From Pseudomonas viridiflava (GTDB lineage Bacteria > Pseudomonadota > Gammaproteobacteria > Pseudomonadales > Pseudomonadaceae), in NCBI RefSeq assembly GCF_900591205.1, contig NZ_UUPU01000064.1, positions 154,480 through 218,479 on the forward strand: a stretch of 64,000 nt of DNA, written 5' to 3'. The notes under the pieces are model-generated. The model saw only the letters and a program-made list of their open reading frames with translations, was not told where the DNA came from and did not search any database. Every line of letters starts with the position of its first letter. The stretch's first letter is position 1. The translations under genes were made by a program, and so were the position numbers. Shown in pieces: positions 42,306 to 51,589 of this stretch.

Positions 42306-42875
42306 TTGAAACGAATAATCAAGCAGGTCATCAAGCAGGCCGCCGCAAATCTGAGCGCGAGCCTGGATGTGTTTTATCCGGCCCATGGACGCAATGGGTT
42401 CAATGAACGCAACCTGAGCTATCAACTGGCAAAGGTGTTCGAAACGCGAAAGGGCGCACACGCGTTTATGGAAGTCCCCTTTCAGAACTCAAATACCAAG
42501 CGCTTTTCGTACCGTATTGACTGCATGCTGATCGACCCGAAAATAGTCGCCTTCGTCGAATGCAAGCGCCTGTACAGCCCGGAAAAGGCCGACCAGCTCA
42601 GCAAGGATTTCGACCGAATGAACGCGGCGAACCTGACGCCTATAGTGAAGAAGTTAGAAGCGTTTCAGCGTACCAAGCGCAAGGTCTACCGCGTCATGCT
42701 CACTGAAACGTGGCAGGAGAAAACGGTCGATTGGTGGATGGGGCGAGGTGAAAGTCGACGCTGGGACAGCACCTGGCTTCCCGAAGATCGCGGGTTTGTC
42801 GAGGTCAAGGCATGGGAGGGCAGCAACTCACTGTATTGGCTGTACGCCTTCGAACAAATAGAGCCTGGAGTGTGA
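42306..42875 (+). CDS. Hypothetical protein with PD-(D/E)XK nuclease-like core
   Basis: 189 residues. RIDCMLID followed by FVECKRL gives Asp and Glu-x-Lys in nuclease spacing, preceded by a helix with a Glu (NERNLSYQLA). That is the pattern of PD-(D/E)XK restriction-like folds, but the surroundings have no mobile element. The start is a TTG at 42306 behind TGATGGAGCTTCGCG. Not recognised as a named family. Confidence 0.6.
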   Translation: MKRIIKQVIKQAAANLSASLDVFYPAHGRNGFNERNLSYQLAKVFETRKGAHAFMEVPFQNSNTKRFSYRIDCMLIDPKIVAFVECKRLYSPEKADQLSKDFDRMNAANLTPIVKKLEAFQRTKRKVYRVMLTETWQEKTVDWWMGRGESRRWDSTWLPEDRGFVEVKAWEGSNSLYWLYAFEQIEPGV

Positions 42876-42990
42876 ACAATCCGCCGCAATCGCGGATTCG
42901 ATGCAACGATTAGCAGCCTGACGCCTCATATGAGTACAACCGGTTAAAACCACCGCGTTGTGCTCCTTCACCACGACAGGTAACACGCTT

Positions 42991-45054
42991 ATGACCGCGG
43001 CTGAAAACAACCATGTGAACTGGCTGGTAGAGCAATCAATGCTGCATGCGGCACGCCAGCGCGCCAAGCTCTATTCGGGGCAGGGCCGGTTGTGGCAACA
43101 GCCTTACGCGCAGACCCGGCCGCGGGATGCTTCGGCGTTGTCGTCGGTATGGTTTACCGCTTACCCAGCCTCGATTGTGACCCGCGAGGGCGGTACGGTG
43201 CTGGAGGCGCTGGGCGATGAAAGCCTGTGGCATGCGCTGTCGAAGATCGGCATTCAGGGGATTCATAACGGCCCGCTGAAAAAGTCCGGTGGTTTGACCG
43301 GTACGGAGCACACGCCGACCATCGACGGCAATTTTGACCGCATCAGTTTCGAGATCGACCCGCAACTGGGCACCGAAGCACAGTTGCAGGCGTTGACGCG
43401 CATGGCCGCAGCGCACAATGCGGTAATCATCGACGACGTGATTCCTTCTCACACCGGCAAGGGCGCGGATTTTCGTTTGGCCGAGATGGCCTATGAGGAT
43501 TACCCGGGCCTGTATCACATGGTCGAAATCCGTGAGGAAGACTGGCCGTTGCTGCCCGAGGTGGCCCAGGGGCGCGATGCGCAGAACCTCAGCCCGCCGC
43601 AGGTAGACGCGCTGCGTGACAAGCACTACATCGTTGGCCAACTGCAGCGGGTGATTTTCTTTGAGCCTGGGGTCAAGGAAACCGACTGGAGCGCCACCAA
43701 CGTGGTGCTGGGCGTGGACGGCAAGCCGCGTCGCTGGGTGTACCTGCATTATTTCAAGGAAGGCCAGCCATCGTTGAATTGGCTGGACCCGACTTTCGCC
43801 GCGCAGCAGATGATCATCGGTGATGCCCTGCACGCCATTGATGTGATGGGCGCGAAAATCCTGCGCCTGGACGCCAATGGTTTTCTTGGGGTAGAGCGCA
43901 AGCTTGACGGCACCGCCTGGTCGGAAAGCCATCCGCTGTCGATCACCGGCAACCAGTTGCTGGGCGGGGCGATTCGCAAGGCCGGAGGCTTCAGTTTCCA
44001 GGAGTTGAACCTCACCGTGGATGACATTGCGTCGATGTCCCATGGCGGCGCCGACCTGTCCTATGACTTCATCACTCGCCCGGCGTACCAGCATGCGCTG
44101 CTGATGGGGGATGCCGAATTCCTGCGCCTGATGCTGCGCGAAATGCACCGCCAGGGCATCGACCCCGGCTCGCTGATCCATGCCTTGCAGAACCACGACG
44201 AGCTGACCCTGGAGCTGGTGCATTTCTGGACCTTGCACGCCCATGACACTTTCCTTTACCAAGGCCAGACCTTCCCCGGCAATATCCTGCGCGAGCATAT
44301 CCGCGAGCAGATGTACGAGCGCCTGGCCGGCGAACATGCGCCGTACAACCTCAAATTTGTGACTAATGGCGTGTCCTGCACCACCGCCAGCATCATCACG
44401 GCGGCGCTGGGTATCCGTGACCTGGAGGCGATTACCCCGGCCGATATTCAGCAGATTCGCCAGATTCACCTGCTGCTGGTGATGTACAACGCCATGCAGC
44501 CTGGGGTGTTTGCCTTGTCGGGTTGGGACTTGGTGGGTGCGCTGCCATTGGCTGCCGAAGAGGTGGAGCACCTGATGCGCGATGGCGATACGCGCTGGAT
44601 TCATCGCGGCGCTTATGACCTGGTGGACCTGAACCCGGATGCAGAACTGTCCGCTGGGCAGATGCCACGTTCCAAAAGCCTGTACGGCAGCTTGAACAGC
44701 CAGTTGCAGGACCCGGAGTCATTCGCTTCGCAACTGCAGAAAATCCTCGGGGTGCGCCGCGCCTATGACATTGCCGCCAGCCGCCAGATCCTGGTGCCGG
44801 AGGTGCAGAACTCGGCCCTGTTGATCATGGTTCACGAATTGCCGGCCGGCAAAGGTACGCAAATCACCGCACTCAACTTCGGCGCCACGCCCATCACCGA
44901 GACCCTGCACCTGCCGGACATCGCGGCGGGGATGGTGGTGGATATCATCAATGAGCGGGTAGAAGGCGACCTGACTGCAGAGGGTGAGTTCACCATTACG
45001 CTGGATGCGTATGAGGGGTTGGCGTTGCGCGTGATCAGCAACTCGCCGATTTAA
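42991..45054 (+). CDS. treS: Trehalose synthase (GH13 family, pseudomonad type)
   Basis: 687-residue enzyme that interconverts maltose and trehalose by intramolecular transglucosylation. Catalytic residues are seen in ILRLDANGF (nucleophile Asp), FSFQELN (acid/base Glu) and LQNHDE (stabilising Asp). Length and the motifs VSCTTAS and YNAMQPGVFALSGWDLVGALP match the long TreS of Pseudomonas rather than the 600-residue actinobacterial type. The ATG at 42991 is preferred; a longer frame starts at 42958. Confidence 0.88.
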   Translation: MTAAENNHVNWLVEQSMLHAARQRAKLYSGQGRLWQQPYAQTRPRDASALSSVWFTAYPASIVTREGGTVLEALGDESLWHALSKIGIQGIHNGPLKKSGGLTGTEHTPTIDGNFDRISFEIDPQLGTEAQLQALTRMAAAHNAVIIDDVIPSHTGKGADFRLAEMAYEDYPGLYHMVEIREEDWPLLPEVAQGRDAQNLSPPQVDALRDKHYIVGQLQRVIFFEPGVKETDWSATNVVLGVDGKPRRWVYLHYFKEGQPSLNWLDPTFAAQQMIIGDALHAIDVMGAKILRLDANGFLGVERKLDGTAWSESHPLSITGNQLLGGAIRKAGGFSFQELNLTVDDIASMSHGGADLSYDFITRPAYQHALLMGDAEFLRLMLREMHRQGIDPGSLIHALQNHDELTLELVHFWTLHAHDTFLYQGQTFPGNILREHIREQMYERLAGEHAPYNLKFVTNGVSCTTASIITAALGIRDLEAITPADIQQIRQIHLLLVMYNAMQPGVFALSGWDLVGALPLAAEEVEHLMRDGDTRWIHRGAYDLVDLNPDAELSAGQMPRSKSLYGSLNSQLQDPESFASQLQKILGVRRAYDIAASRQILVPEVQNSALLIMVHELPAGKGTQITALNFGATPITETLHLPDIAAGMVVDIINERVEGDLTAEGEFTITLDAYEGLALRVISNSPI

Positions 45055-45072
45055 CCCCCGAGAGCGGTGTTT

Positions 45073-45768
45073 TCAGGGCGGTGTCGGCTTTTCAGCCAAC
45101 TGAAACCGATACCCCACCCCATACAGTGACTCAATCGGCGTTTCCCCCGGGCACACCTGTTCCAGCTTGCGCCGCAGGTTGCGGATATGGCTGTCCACTG
45201 TGCGGTCGGTGACCACACGATGGTCGGAGTAGATCTGATCCAGCAACTGGTCGCGGGAGAATACGCGGCCGGCGGAGCGGGCGAAGGTGTTGAGCAGGCG
45301 CAGTTCAAGGGGTGTGAGGTCGAGCGCGATGCCATCCAGCGACGCCTGGTAATTCGCCTCGTCGATCAGCAGGCGCGTCGCGCTGGTGTTCAGCAAATGC
45401 GGGCTGCGGCGCAGGATGGCCTTGACCCGCGCTACCACCTCACGGGGGCTGAAGGGCTTGCAGATGTAATCGTCGGCGCCCAGTTCCAGGCCAAGCAGGC
45501 GGTCCACTTCTTCGACACGGGCGGTGATCATGATGATCGGCACCGCGCTGAAACCGCGCAGGTCCCGGCACAGCTGCATGCCGTCACGGCCAGGCAGCAT
45601 TAAATCGAGCAGGATCAACCTGGGCTGGTGGGCGCGCACGGCGGGCACCACCTGCAGGCCATTGTCCAGGCACACCGTCGCGTAGCCGGCCGCTGCCAGG
45701 TAATCGCGCATCAGTGCGGCGAGCTTGGGTTCGTCTTCAACGATCAGGATCGGCTGTTCATCGTGCAT
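45073..45768 (-). CDS. OmpR/BaeR-type response regulator
   Basis: 231 residues. The receiver domain has the acidic pair in VEDE, phosphoacceptor Asp55 in LILLDLMLPG and Lys in CKPFSP. The C-terminal winged helix is typical of OmpR (LTPLELRLLNTFA and VDSHIRNLRRKLE). It follows the sensor gene by 3 bases. Together with it, control of the divergent RND pump is likely, as BaeR does in enterics. Confidence 0.9.
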   Translation of the reverse strand: MHDEQPILIVEDEPKLAALMRDYLAAAGYATVCLDNGLQVVPAVRAHQPRLILLDLMLPGRDGMQLCRDLRGFSAVPIIMITARVEEVDRLLGLELGADDYICKPFSPREVVARVKAILRRSPHLLNTSATRLLIDEANYQASLDGIALDLTPLELRLLNTFARSAGRVFSRDQLLDQIYSDHRVVTDRTVDSHIRNLRRKLEQVCPGETPIESLYGVGYRFQLAEKPTPP

Positions 45769-45771
45769 GGT

Positions 45772-47157
45772 TCACAGGCTCCGAGGCAGGCGCAGGGTCA
45801 GCCACAGGCCGCCGTATGGCGAGTGATCGGCAACCAGGCTGCCGTCGTGGGCATTAGCGATGCTACGGCAGATCGCCAGGCCCAGACCCGCGCCGCCATG
45901 CTCGCGGTTGCGCGATGCCTCGCCACGGTAGAAGCGTTCGAACAAGCGTGGCAACTGATTCGCCGACACGCCTGGCCCGGAGTCGAGAAAGTCGATACGC
46001 ACCGTGTCGCGGTCCACACCGACACTGATGCGCAACGTGCCGTTGATGTCGGTGTAGCGCACGGCATTTTCCAGCAGGTTGCAAAACAATTGCTGCAAGC
46101 GACCGGCGTCCGCCAGCAGTTCCACGGGGTGGCGCGCCAACTCCAGGTCGATCTGCAACTGGCGGGCGGTGAAGCGTTCCTGGTACATCGCCAGGCTGTT
46201 TTGCAGCAGCTCATTCAGCACGCATGGGGCCTTGCGGTAGGTCAAGGCGCCGATATCCGCCAGGGACAATTCATACAGGTCATCCACCAGCTTGCTGAGC
46301 ATGCCGACTTCGCCCAGCAGCGATTTCAGGGTGTTTGGGTTAAGGCTGCGCACGCCGTCCTCAATCGCCTCCAGCTCGCCGCGCAGCACGGACAGCGGAG
46401 TGCGCAGTTCGTGGGAGACATCGGCCATGAACTCACGCCGCATTGTCTCGTTGCGCTCCAGGGTGTAGGCCAATTGGTTGAAGTCGCGGGCCAGTTGGCC
46501 CACTTCGTCGTGGGAGGCTACGGCCACGCGGCTGCTGTAGTCGCCGCTGGCCAGGCGATGGGTGGCGGCGGCCACGCGCTTGACCGGTTCCAGCAGCGTG
46601 CGGGCGATCCACCAGGCAATCAGCATCGCCAGCAGCAGCGAGAACACGCCCATCACCAGGCTTGCGCGCAGCTGGTATTGCTGGAAGCGTTCGCCACCGG
46701 CCTCGGTCACGCTCTGGAACGGGGTCACCGCCAGCCAGCCCACGGTTTCACCCGCGACCACGATGGCGCTCAGCAGCGCGTCTTCACCAATCGCGGGGTA
46801 GCCGGTGACGCGTTTCTTGTCCTTGTCGAGTAAGGCGATGCGAAACAGCGCGCCCGTCAAGTCCGAGGCCAACGGTGTACGCAGATCATGGGTGGCGCGC
46901 TCTTCGCCGGGATCCGGCCGCATGATGTCGAACCAGCGATCCGGGTGGTTGCGCATGAAGTCCCAATTGCCTTCGAGTGCATAGGCGCTGGCCAGGCGCG
47001 GCGCCACCGTGGCCATGCGGTCCAGCGCCTGCTCATTGATATAGCCGAGAAACCCGCGGCCAAAACTCCAACCGGTGGCCAGGCCCATACTGAGGATGAC
47101 CAGCAGCACACCGGCCGATACGGCGACAAACAGTTTGGTGGAAATACTCAGCTTCAT
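45772..47157 (-). CDS. BaeS-like sensor histidine kinase
   Basis: 461 residues. Two transmembrane segments (LFVAVSAGVLLVILSMGL and VMGVFSLLLAMLIAWWIA) flank a periplasmic sensor domain (about 40-160). HAMP follows, then the phosphoacceptor His in MADVSHELRTPLS and the ATPase domain with GAGLGLAICRSI. I start at the ATG before KLSISTKLF; the frame runs on to 47229. It is divergent to the RND operon (146 bases apart), a likely envelope stress sensor for it. Confidence 0.88.
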   Translation of the reverse strand: MKLSISTKLFVAVSAGVLLVILSMGLATGWSFGRGFLGYINEQALDRMATVAPRLASAYALEGNWDFMRNHPDRWFDIMRPDPGEERATHDLRTPLASDLTGALFRIALLDKDKKRVTGYPAIGEDALLSAIVVAGETVGWLAVTPFQSVTEAGGERFQQYQLRASLVMGVFSLLLAMLIAWWIARTLLEPVKRVAAATHRLASGDYSSRVAVASHDEVGQLARDFNQLAYTLERNETMRREFMADVSHELRTPLSVLRGELEAIEDGVRSLNPNTLKSLLGEVGMLSKLVDDLYELSLADIGALTYRKAPCVLNELLQNSLAMYQERFTARQLQIDLELARHPVELLADAGRLQQLFCNLLENAVRYTDINGTLRISVGVDRDTVRIDFLDSGPGVSANQLPRLFERFYRGEASRNREHGGAGLGLAICRSIANAHDGSLVADHSPYGGLWLTLRLPRSL

Positions 47158-47303
47158 GAACCAGCGCCGTAAAAAGTAGACCCACCCATTTAGGCCCCCA
47201 GGCATGAAAGATTCAACCCAGGCGGGCAATCTTCAATTTTCCTGCACATTTGCCTCGCAGCATGACGGTAAGGCTTGCACCACCCCGTCTTGCAGAGGCA
47301 ACT

Positions 47304-48473
47304 ATGTCCACCAAACTTTTCGCCAAATACCTGGTAACCGCCGCGGTTCTCCTGTCCTTCGTCATTCTGGTTCTGCTGGGCGGCTGCTCGGCTGGCGACC
47401 CCGCACCCGCCATCGCGGCGGCCAAGGTCTCAGTGATGACCGTGCAGCCCCAAAGCCAGGTGCTGACCACTGAGCTGGCCGGGCGCACCCAGGCGTTTAT
47501 GGTCGCTGAAATTCGCCCGCAAGTCGGCGGTATCGTGCAACAGCGGCTGTTTGTCGAAGGTGCCGAGGTGAAAGCCGGGCAGGCGCTGTACCAACTGGAT
47601 GCGGCGCCCTACACGGCAGCGCTCGCCGAGGCCCAGGCCAGCCTGGCCAAGGCCCGCGCCACCTTGAAGTCGGCCCAGACCACCGCCACGCGCAATGCCC
47701 GGTTGGTGAAGATCGACGCCATCAGCCAGCAAACCAACGAGGATTCACACGCTACCCTGCTGACCGCCGCCGCTGACGTGCAGGTGGCCCAGGCCGACCT
47801 CGAAACCGCTCGCATCAACCTGGCCTATACCCGCATCAGTTCGCCGGTGGCCGGGCGCATCGAGACCTCCACGGTCACCCCCGGCGCATTGGTGGTGGCC
47901 AACCAGGACAGCGCACTGACCACCGTGCAGCAACTCGACCCGATCTACGTGGATGTGACCCAGTCCACCACACAATTGCTGGCGCTAAAACGCGACCTGG
48001 CCCGTGGCGTGTTGCAGGCCAATGGCGACGGTGAAGCCCGCATCAGCCTCAAGCTGGATGACGGCAGCACCTATAACCACCAAGGCCGCCTCACGTTCAG
48101 CGGGGTCAGCGTCAACCAGAGCACCGGCACCGTGACCTTGCGTGCGGTGTTCGATAACCCGGAGCATTTACTGCTGCCCGGTATGTATGTGCGGGGCGTA
48201 TTGGAGCAAGCCCGCGATGACCAGGCGATCCTGGTCCCGCAAAAAGCCGTGAGCCGCAGCGCCAGCGGCGTGACCTCGGTGTTGCTGGTGGTGGACGGCA
48301 AGGTCGAACAGCGCGTGCTCACGGTTGACCGCGCCGTGGGCAACCAGTGGTGGGTCACCGCCGGCTTGCAGGCCGGTGACCAGGTGATCGTCGAGGGCGG
48401 GCAAAAAGTCCGCGTCGGCGCGGTGGTCCAGACCCAGGCGGCGGATGCCGGCACCCTGGCGCAGGAGGGTTGA
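47304..48473 (+). CDS. RND efflux periplasmic adaptor (lipoprotein)
   Basis: 389-residue membrane fusion protein. The N-terminal signal ends in lipobox LLGGC, so it is a lipoprotein of the inner membrane facing the periplasm. Lipoyl halves (AEIRPQVGGIVQQRLFVEG and TRISSPVAGRIETSTVTPG) flank a coiled-coil hairpin, followed by beta-barrel domains. The ATG at 47304 follows GCAGAGGCAACT. First gene of the operon, followed after 2 bases by the pump gene. Confidence 0.92.
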   Translation: MSTKLFAKYLVTAAVLLSFVILVLLGGCSAGDPAPAIAAAKVSVMTVQPQSQVLTTELAGRTQAFMVAEIRPQVGGIVQQRLFVEGAEVKAGQALYQLDAAPYTAALAEAQASLAKARATLKSAQTTATRNARLVKIDAISQQTNEDSHATLLTAAADVQVAQADLETARINLAYTRISSPVAGRIETSTVTPGALVVANQDSALTTVQQLDPIYVDVTQSTTQLLALKRDLARGVLQANGDGEARISLKLDDGSTYNHQGRLTFSGVSVNQSTGTVTLRAVFDNPEHLLLPGMYVRGVLEQARDDQAILVPQKAVSRSASGVTSVLLVVDGKVEQRVLTVDRAVGNQWWVTAGLQAGDQVIVEGGQKVRVGAVVQTQAADAGTLAQEG

Positions 48474-48475
48474 AC

Positions 48476-51400
48476 ATGGCGCGTTTCTTTATTGACCGAC
48501 CGATTTTCGCCTGGGTCATCGCCATCGTGATCATGCTCGGCGGCGCGTTGTCCATCAGCCAATTGCCACTGGAGCAGTACCCGGATATCGCGCCGCCCAC
48601 CGTGCGTATTTCCGCCACCTACACCGGCGCCTCGGCCAAGACGGTCGAAGACTCGGTGACCCAGGTGATCGAGCAACAAATGAAGGGCCTGGATAACTTG
48701 ACCTACATGTCGGCCTCCAGCAGCTCGGCGGGCAGCGCCAGTATCAGCCTGACCTTTGGCGCCGGCACCGACCCGGATGTGGCGCAGATGCAGGTGCAGA
48801 ACAAGCTGCAACAGGCCGAGTCGCGGCTGCCGCAGTCGGTGCAGAGTGAGGGCCTGACCGTGACCAAAGGCGGCTCGGACTTTCTGATGATTGCCGCCCT
48901 GGCCTCGGATAATCCCAGTGTCACCGGCACCCAGATCGGTGACTACATCTCCAGCACCTTGCTCGATTCCATCAGCCGCATTGACGGCGTAGGCGATGTG
49001 CAGACCCTGGGTTCGGGCTACGCCATGCGTATCTGGCTGGACCCGGCGCTGCTCGAAAAATATGCGCTGATGCCGTCGGATGTGAGCACTGCGCTGGAGG
49101 CGCAAAACACCGAAGTCTCGGCCGGCCAACTCGGCGCATTGCCGGCGGTGAAGGGGCAGCAACTCAACGCGACCATCAGTGCGCGTAGCAAACTGCAGAC
49201 GGCCGAAGAGTTTCGCAACGTGGTGGTCAAGTCCACCAGCGACGGCGCGGTGGTATTGCTCGGTGATGTGGCGACCGTGGAGTTGGGCAGCGAGAGCTAT
49301 GACATCAACTCGGCCCTCAACGGCAAGCCGGCCGCCGCCATGGGCGTGCAACTGGCGGCGGGCGCGAATGCGCTGGACGTGGGGGAGGCGGTCAAGGCCA
49401 AGCTCAAGGAGCTGGCGCCGTTTTACCCCACCGAAATGCAATTGAAGAACGTGATCGCCTACGACACCACGCCGTTTGTGAGCTTGTCCATCGAGGAGGT
49501 GGTCAAGTCCTTGGGCGAGGCCGTCGTGCTGGTGGTGCTGATCATGTTCCTGTTCCTGCAAAACCTGCGGGCCACGCTGATCCCGGCGATCACCGTGCCG
49601 GTGGTACTGTTGGGTACGTTTGGCGTGTTGGCGTTGTTCGGCTACTCGATCAATACCCTGACCATGTTTGCCATGGTCCTGGCCATTGGATTGCTGGTCG
49701 ACGACGCGATTGTGGTAGTGGAAAACGTCGAACGGGTGATGAGCGAGCAGGGCTTGTCGGCCCTCGCGGCCACGCGCCAGTCGATGGATGAAATCACCAG
49801 CGCACTGGTCGGCATTGCTCTGGTGCTGAGCGCGGTATTTATCCCCATGGCGTTTTTTGGCGGTTCCACCGGGATTATCTATCGGCAGTTTTCGGTGACC
49901 ATTGTCTCGGCCATGGTGCTTTCGGTGGTGGTGGCCATGACCCTCACGCCGGCCCTGTGCGCCACGTTGCTCAAGCCGGGGCATGCTGTTCAACGGGGCT
50001 TTTTCGGTTGGTTCAACCGCTCATTCGAACGCTGCTCCAGTGCGTATGAAGGATGGGTCGCCAGTGTGCTGCAACGCTCACGGCGCAGCCTGGTGGTGTA
50101 CGCGCTGATCGCCGCGGGCATGGCCGCGGGTTACGCCAGCTTGCCCACCTCGTTTCTGCCGGATGAGGACCAGGGCATTCTCATGGCGCAAATCCAGTTG
50201 CCGGTGGGGGCCACCGACAGCCGTACCCAGGCGGTATTGCAGCAGTTTGAGCAGTACATGCTCAAGCAGCCGGAAGTCGAGGCCATGATCAGCATCAGCG
50301 GCCTGGGCATGGGTGGCAACAGCCAGAACACCGCAAGGGCATTTATTCGTTTGAAGGACTGGAGTGAGCGCGCAGACGATGCCGCGACGATTGCCCAACG
50401 GGCCACGTTGGCCCTGGCAAGCATTGGCGATGCGGATGTGTTTGTGATGCAACCGCCCGCCGTGCGCGGCCTGGGCCAGAGTTCGGGGTTTGATTTGCAG
50501 CTCAAGGACCTCGCCGGGCTTGGCCACAATGCGCTGGTGGCGGCGCGTGAGCAATTTATCCAACTGGCCAGACAGGACCCGCGTCTGCTGGGCGTACGCA
50601 GCAACGGCCTGGACGACGCACCGCAACTCAAAATCAGCATTGATGACCGCAAGGCGGGGGCCTTGAGCCTGAGCACCAGCGACATCAACAGCACCTTGTC
50701 CACCGCGTTAGGCGGCACCTATGTGAACGACTTCCTCAACCAGGGCCGCGTGAAAAAGGTCTACGTGCAGGGCGACGCGAGCACGCGTATGCAAGCGGCT
50801 GACCTGGACCATTGGTTTGTGCGCAACAGCAACGATGAAATGGTGCCGTTTTCGTCATTTGCCACCAGCGCCTGGAGCTATGGTTCACCCTTGCTGGAGC
50901 GCTACAACGGCACCTCCTCCCTGGAAGTGGTCGGTGATCCAGCCCCCGGTGTGAGTTCCGGCGCTGCGATGGATGCGGTGGAGGCGCTTGCCCGGCAACT
51001 GCCCGATGGCATCGGCTATGAGTGGACCGGGCAGTCCTACCAGCTGCGTCTTTCCGGCTCCCAGGCGCCGTTGCTGTATGCGGTGTCCATCCTGTTTGTG
51101 TTCCTGTGCCTGGCCGCGCTGTACGAGAGTTGGTCGGTGCCGTTCTCGGTGATTCTGGTGGTGCCCCTGGGCATCGTCGGCGCGGTGTGGGCCACACGCT
51201 TTACCGGTTTGAGCAATGACGTGTACTTCCAGGTCGGCCTGCTGACCACCGTCGGGTTGGCGGCGAAGAACGCGATCCTGATCGTCGAGTTTGCCAAGCA
51301 CCTGCAAGAGCAGGGCAACAGTCTGCGCGAGGCCACGCTGATCGCTGTGCGCCAACGCTTGCGCCCGATCCTCATGACCTCCCTGGCCTTTATGTTCGGC

Positions 51401-51589
51401 GTGTTGCCCCTGGCCTTGAGCAGCGGCGCAGGCTCTGCCGGGCGCCGGGCCATCGGCACGGGTGTGCTGGGCGGCATGTTCAGCGCCACGCTGCTGGGGA
51501 TCTTTTTTGTACCGCTGTTTTTTGTGTTGATCCGCCGCCGCTTTGGCCGTGTCGGCACCACGCCCATTGTAGAAAAAGGTGACGCATGA
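48476..51589 (+). CDS. RND multidrug efflux pump, HAE1 type
   Basis: 1037-residue proton-driven inner-membrane pump with 12 transmembrane segments and two large periplasmic loops. The proton relay Asp pair is in LLVDDAIVVVENVER, the N-terminal FIDRPIFAWV is typical of AcrB/MexB relatives, and GLAAKNAILIVEFAK marks the second repeat with its Lys. Exports diverse drugs together with the adaptor and outer-membrane factor. Its exact Mex/Ttg equivalent cannot be assigned from sequence reading. Confidence 0.94.
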   Translation: MARFFIDRPIFAWVIAIVIMLGGALSISQLPLEQYPDIAPPTVRISATYTGASAKTVEDSVTQVIEQQMKGLDNLTYMSASSSSAGSASISLTFGAGTDPDVAQMQVQNKLQQAESRLPQSVQSEGLTVTKGGSDFLMIAALASDNPSVTGTQIGDYISSTLLDSISRIDGVGDVQTLGSGYAMRIWLDPALLEKYALMPSDVSTALEAQNTEVSAGQLGALPAVKGQQLNATISARSKLQTAEEFRNVVVKSTSDGAVVLLGDVATVELGSESYDINSALNGKPAAAMGVQLAAGANALDVGEAVKAKLKELAPFYPTEMQLKNVIAYDTTPFVSLSIEEVVKSLGEAVVLVVLIMFLFLQNLRATLIPAITVPVVLLGTFGVLALFGYSINTLTMFAMVLAIGLLVDDAIVVVENVERVMSEQGLSALAATRQSMDEITSALVGIALVLSAVFIPMAFFGGSTGIIYRQFSVTIVSAMVLSVVVAMTLTPALCATLLKPGHAVQRGFFGWFNRSFERCSSAYEGWVASVLQRSRRSLVVYALIAAGMAAGYASLPTSFLPDEDQGILMAQIQLPVGATDSRTQAVLQQFEQYMLKQPEVEAMISISGLGMGGNSQNTARAFIRLKDWSERADDAATIAQRATLALASIGDADVFVMQPPAVRGLGQSSGFDLQLKDLAGLGHNALVAAREQFIQLARQDPRLLGVRSNGLDDAPQLKISIDDRKAGALSLSTSDINSTLSTALGGTYVNDFLNQGRVKKVYVQGDASTRMQAADLDHWFVRNSNDEMVPFSSFATSAWSYGSPLLERYNGTSSLEVVGDPAPGVSSGAAMDAVEALARQLPDGIGYEWTGQSYQLRLSGSQAPLLYAVSILFVFLCLAALYESWSVPFSVILVVPLGIVGAVWATRFTGLSNDVYFQVGLLTTVGLAAKNAILIVEFAKHLQEQGNSLREATLIAVRQRLRPILMTSLAFMFGVLPLALSSGAGSAGRRAIGTGVLGGMFSATLLGIFFVPLFFVLIRRRFGRVGTTPIVEKGDA

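Noticed and set aside
42879..42898. Hairpin AATCCGC/GCGGATT as a terminator
   Set aside because: No T tract follows and the stem is short; function not supported.
48071..49993. Minus-strand frame of 640 residues over the RND pump
   Set aside because: His/Gln/Arg-rich antisense shadow of a pump gene with clear family motifs.
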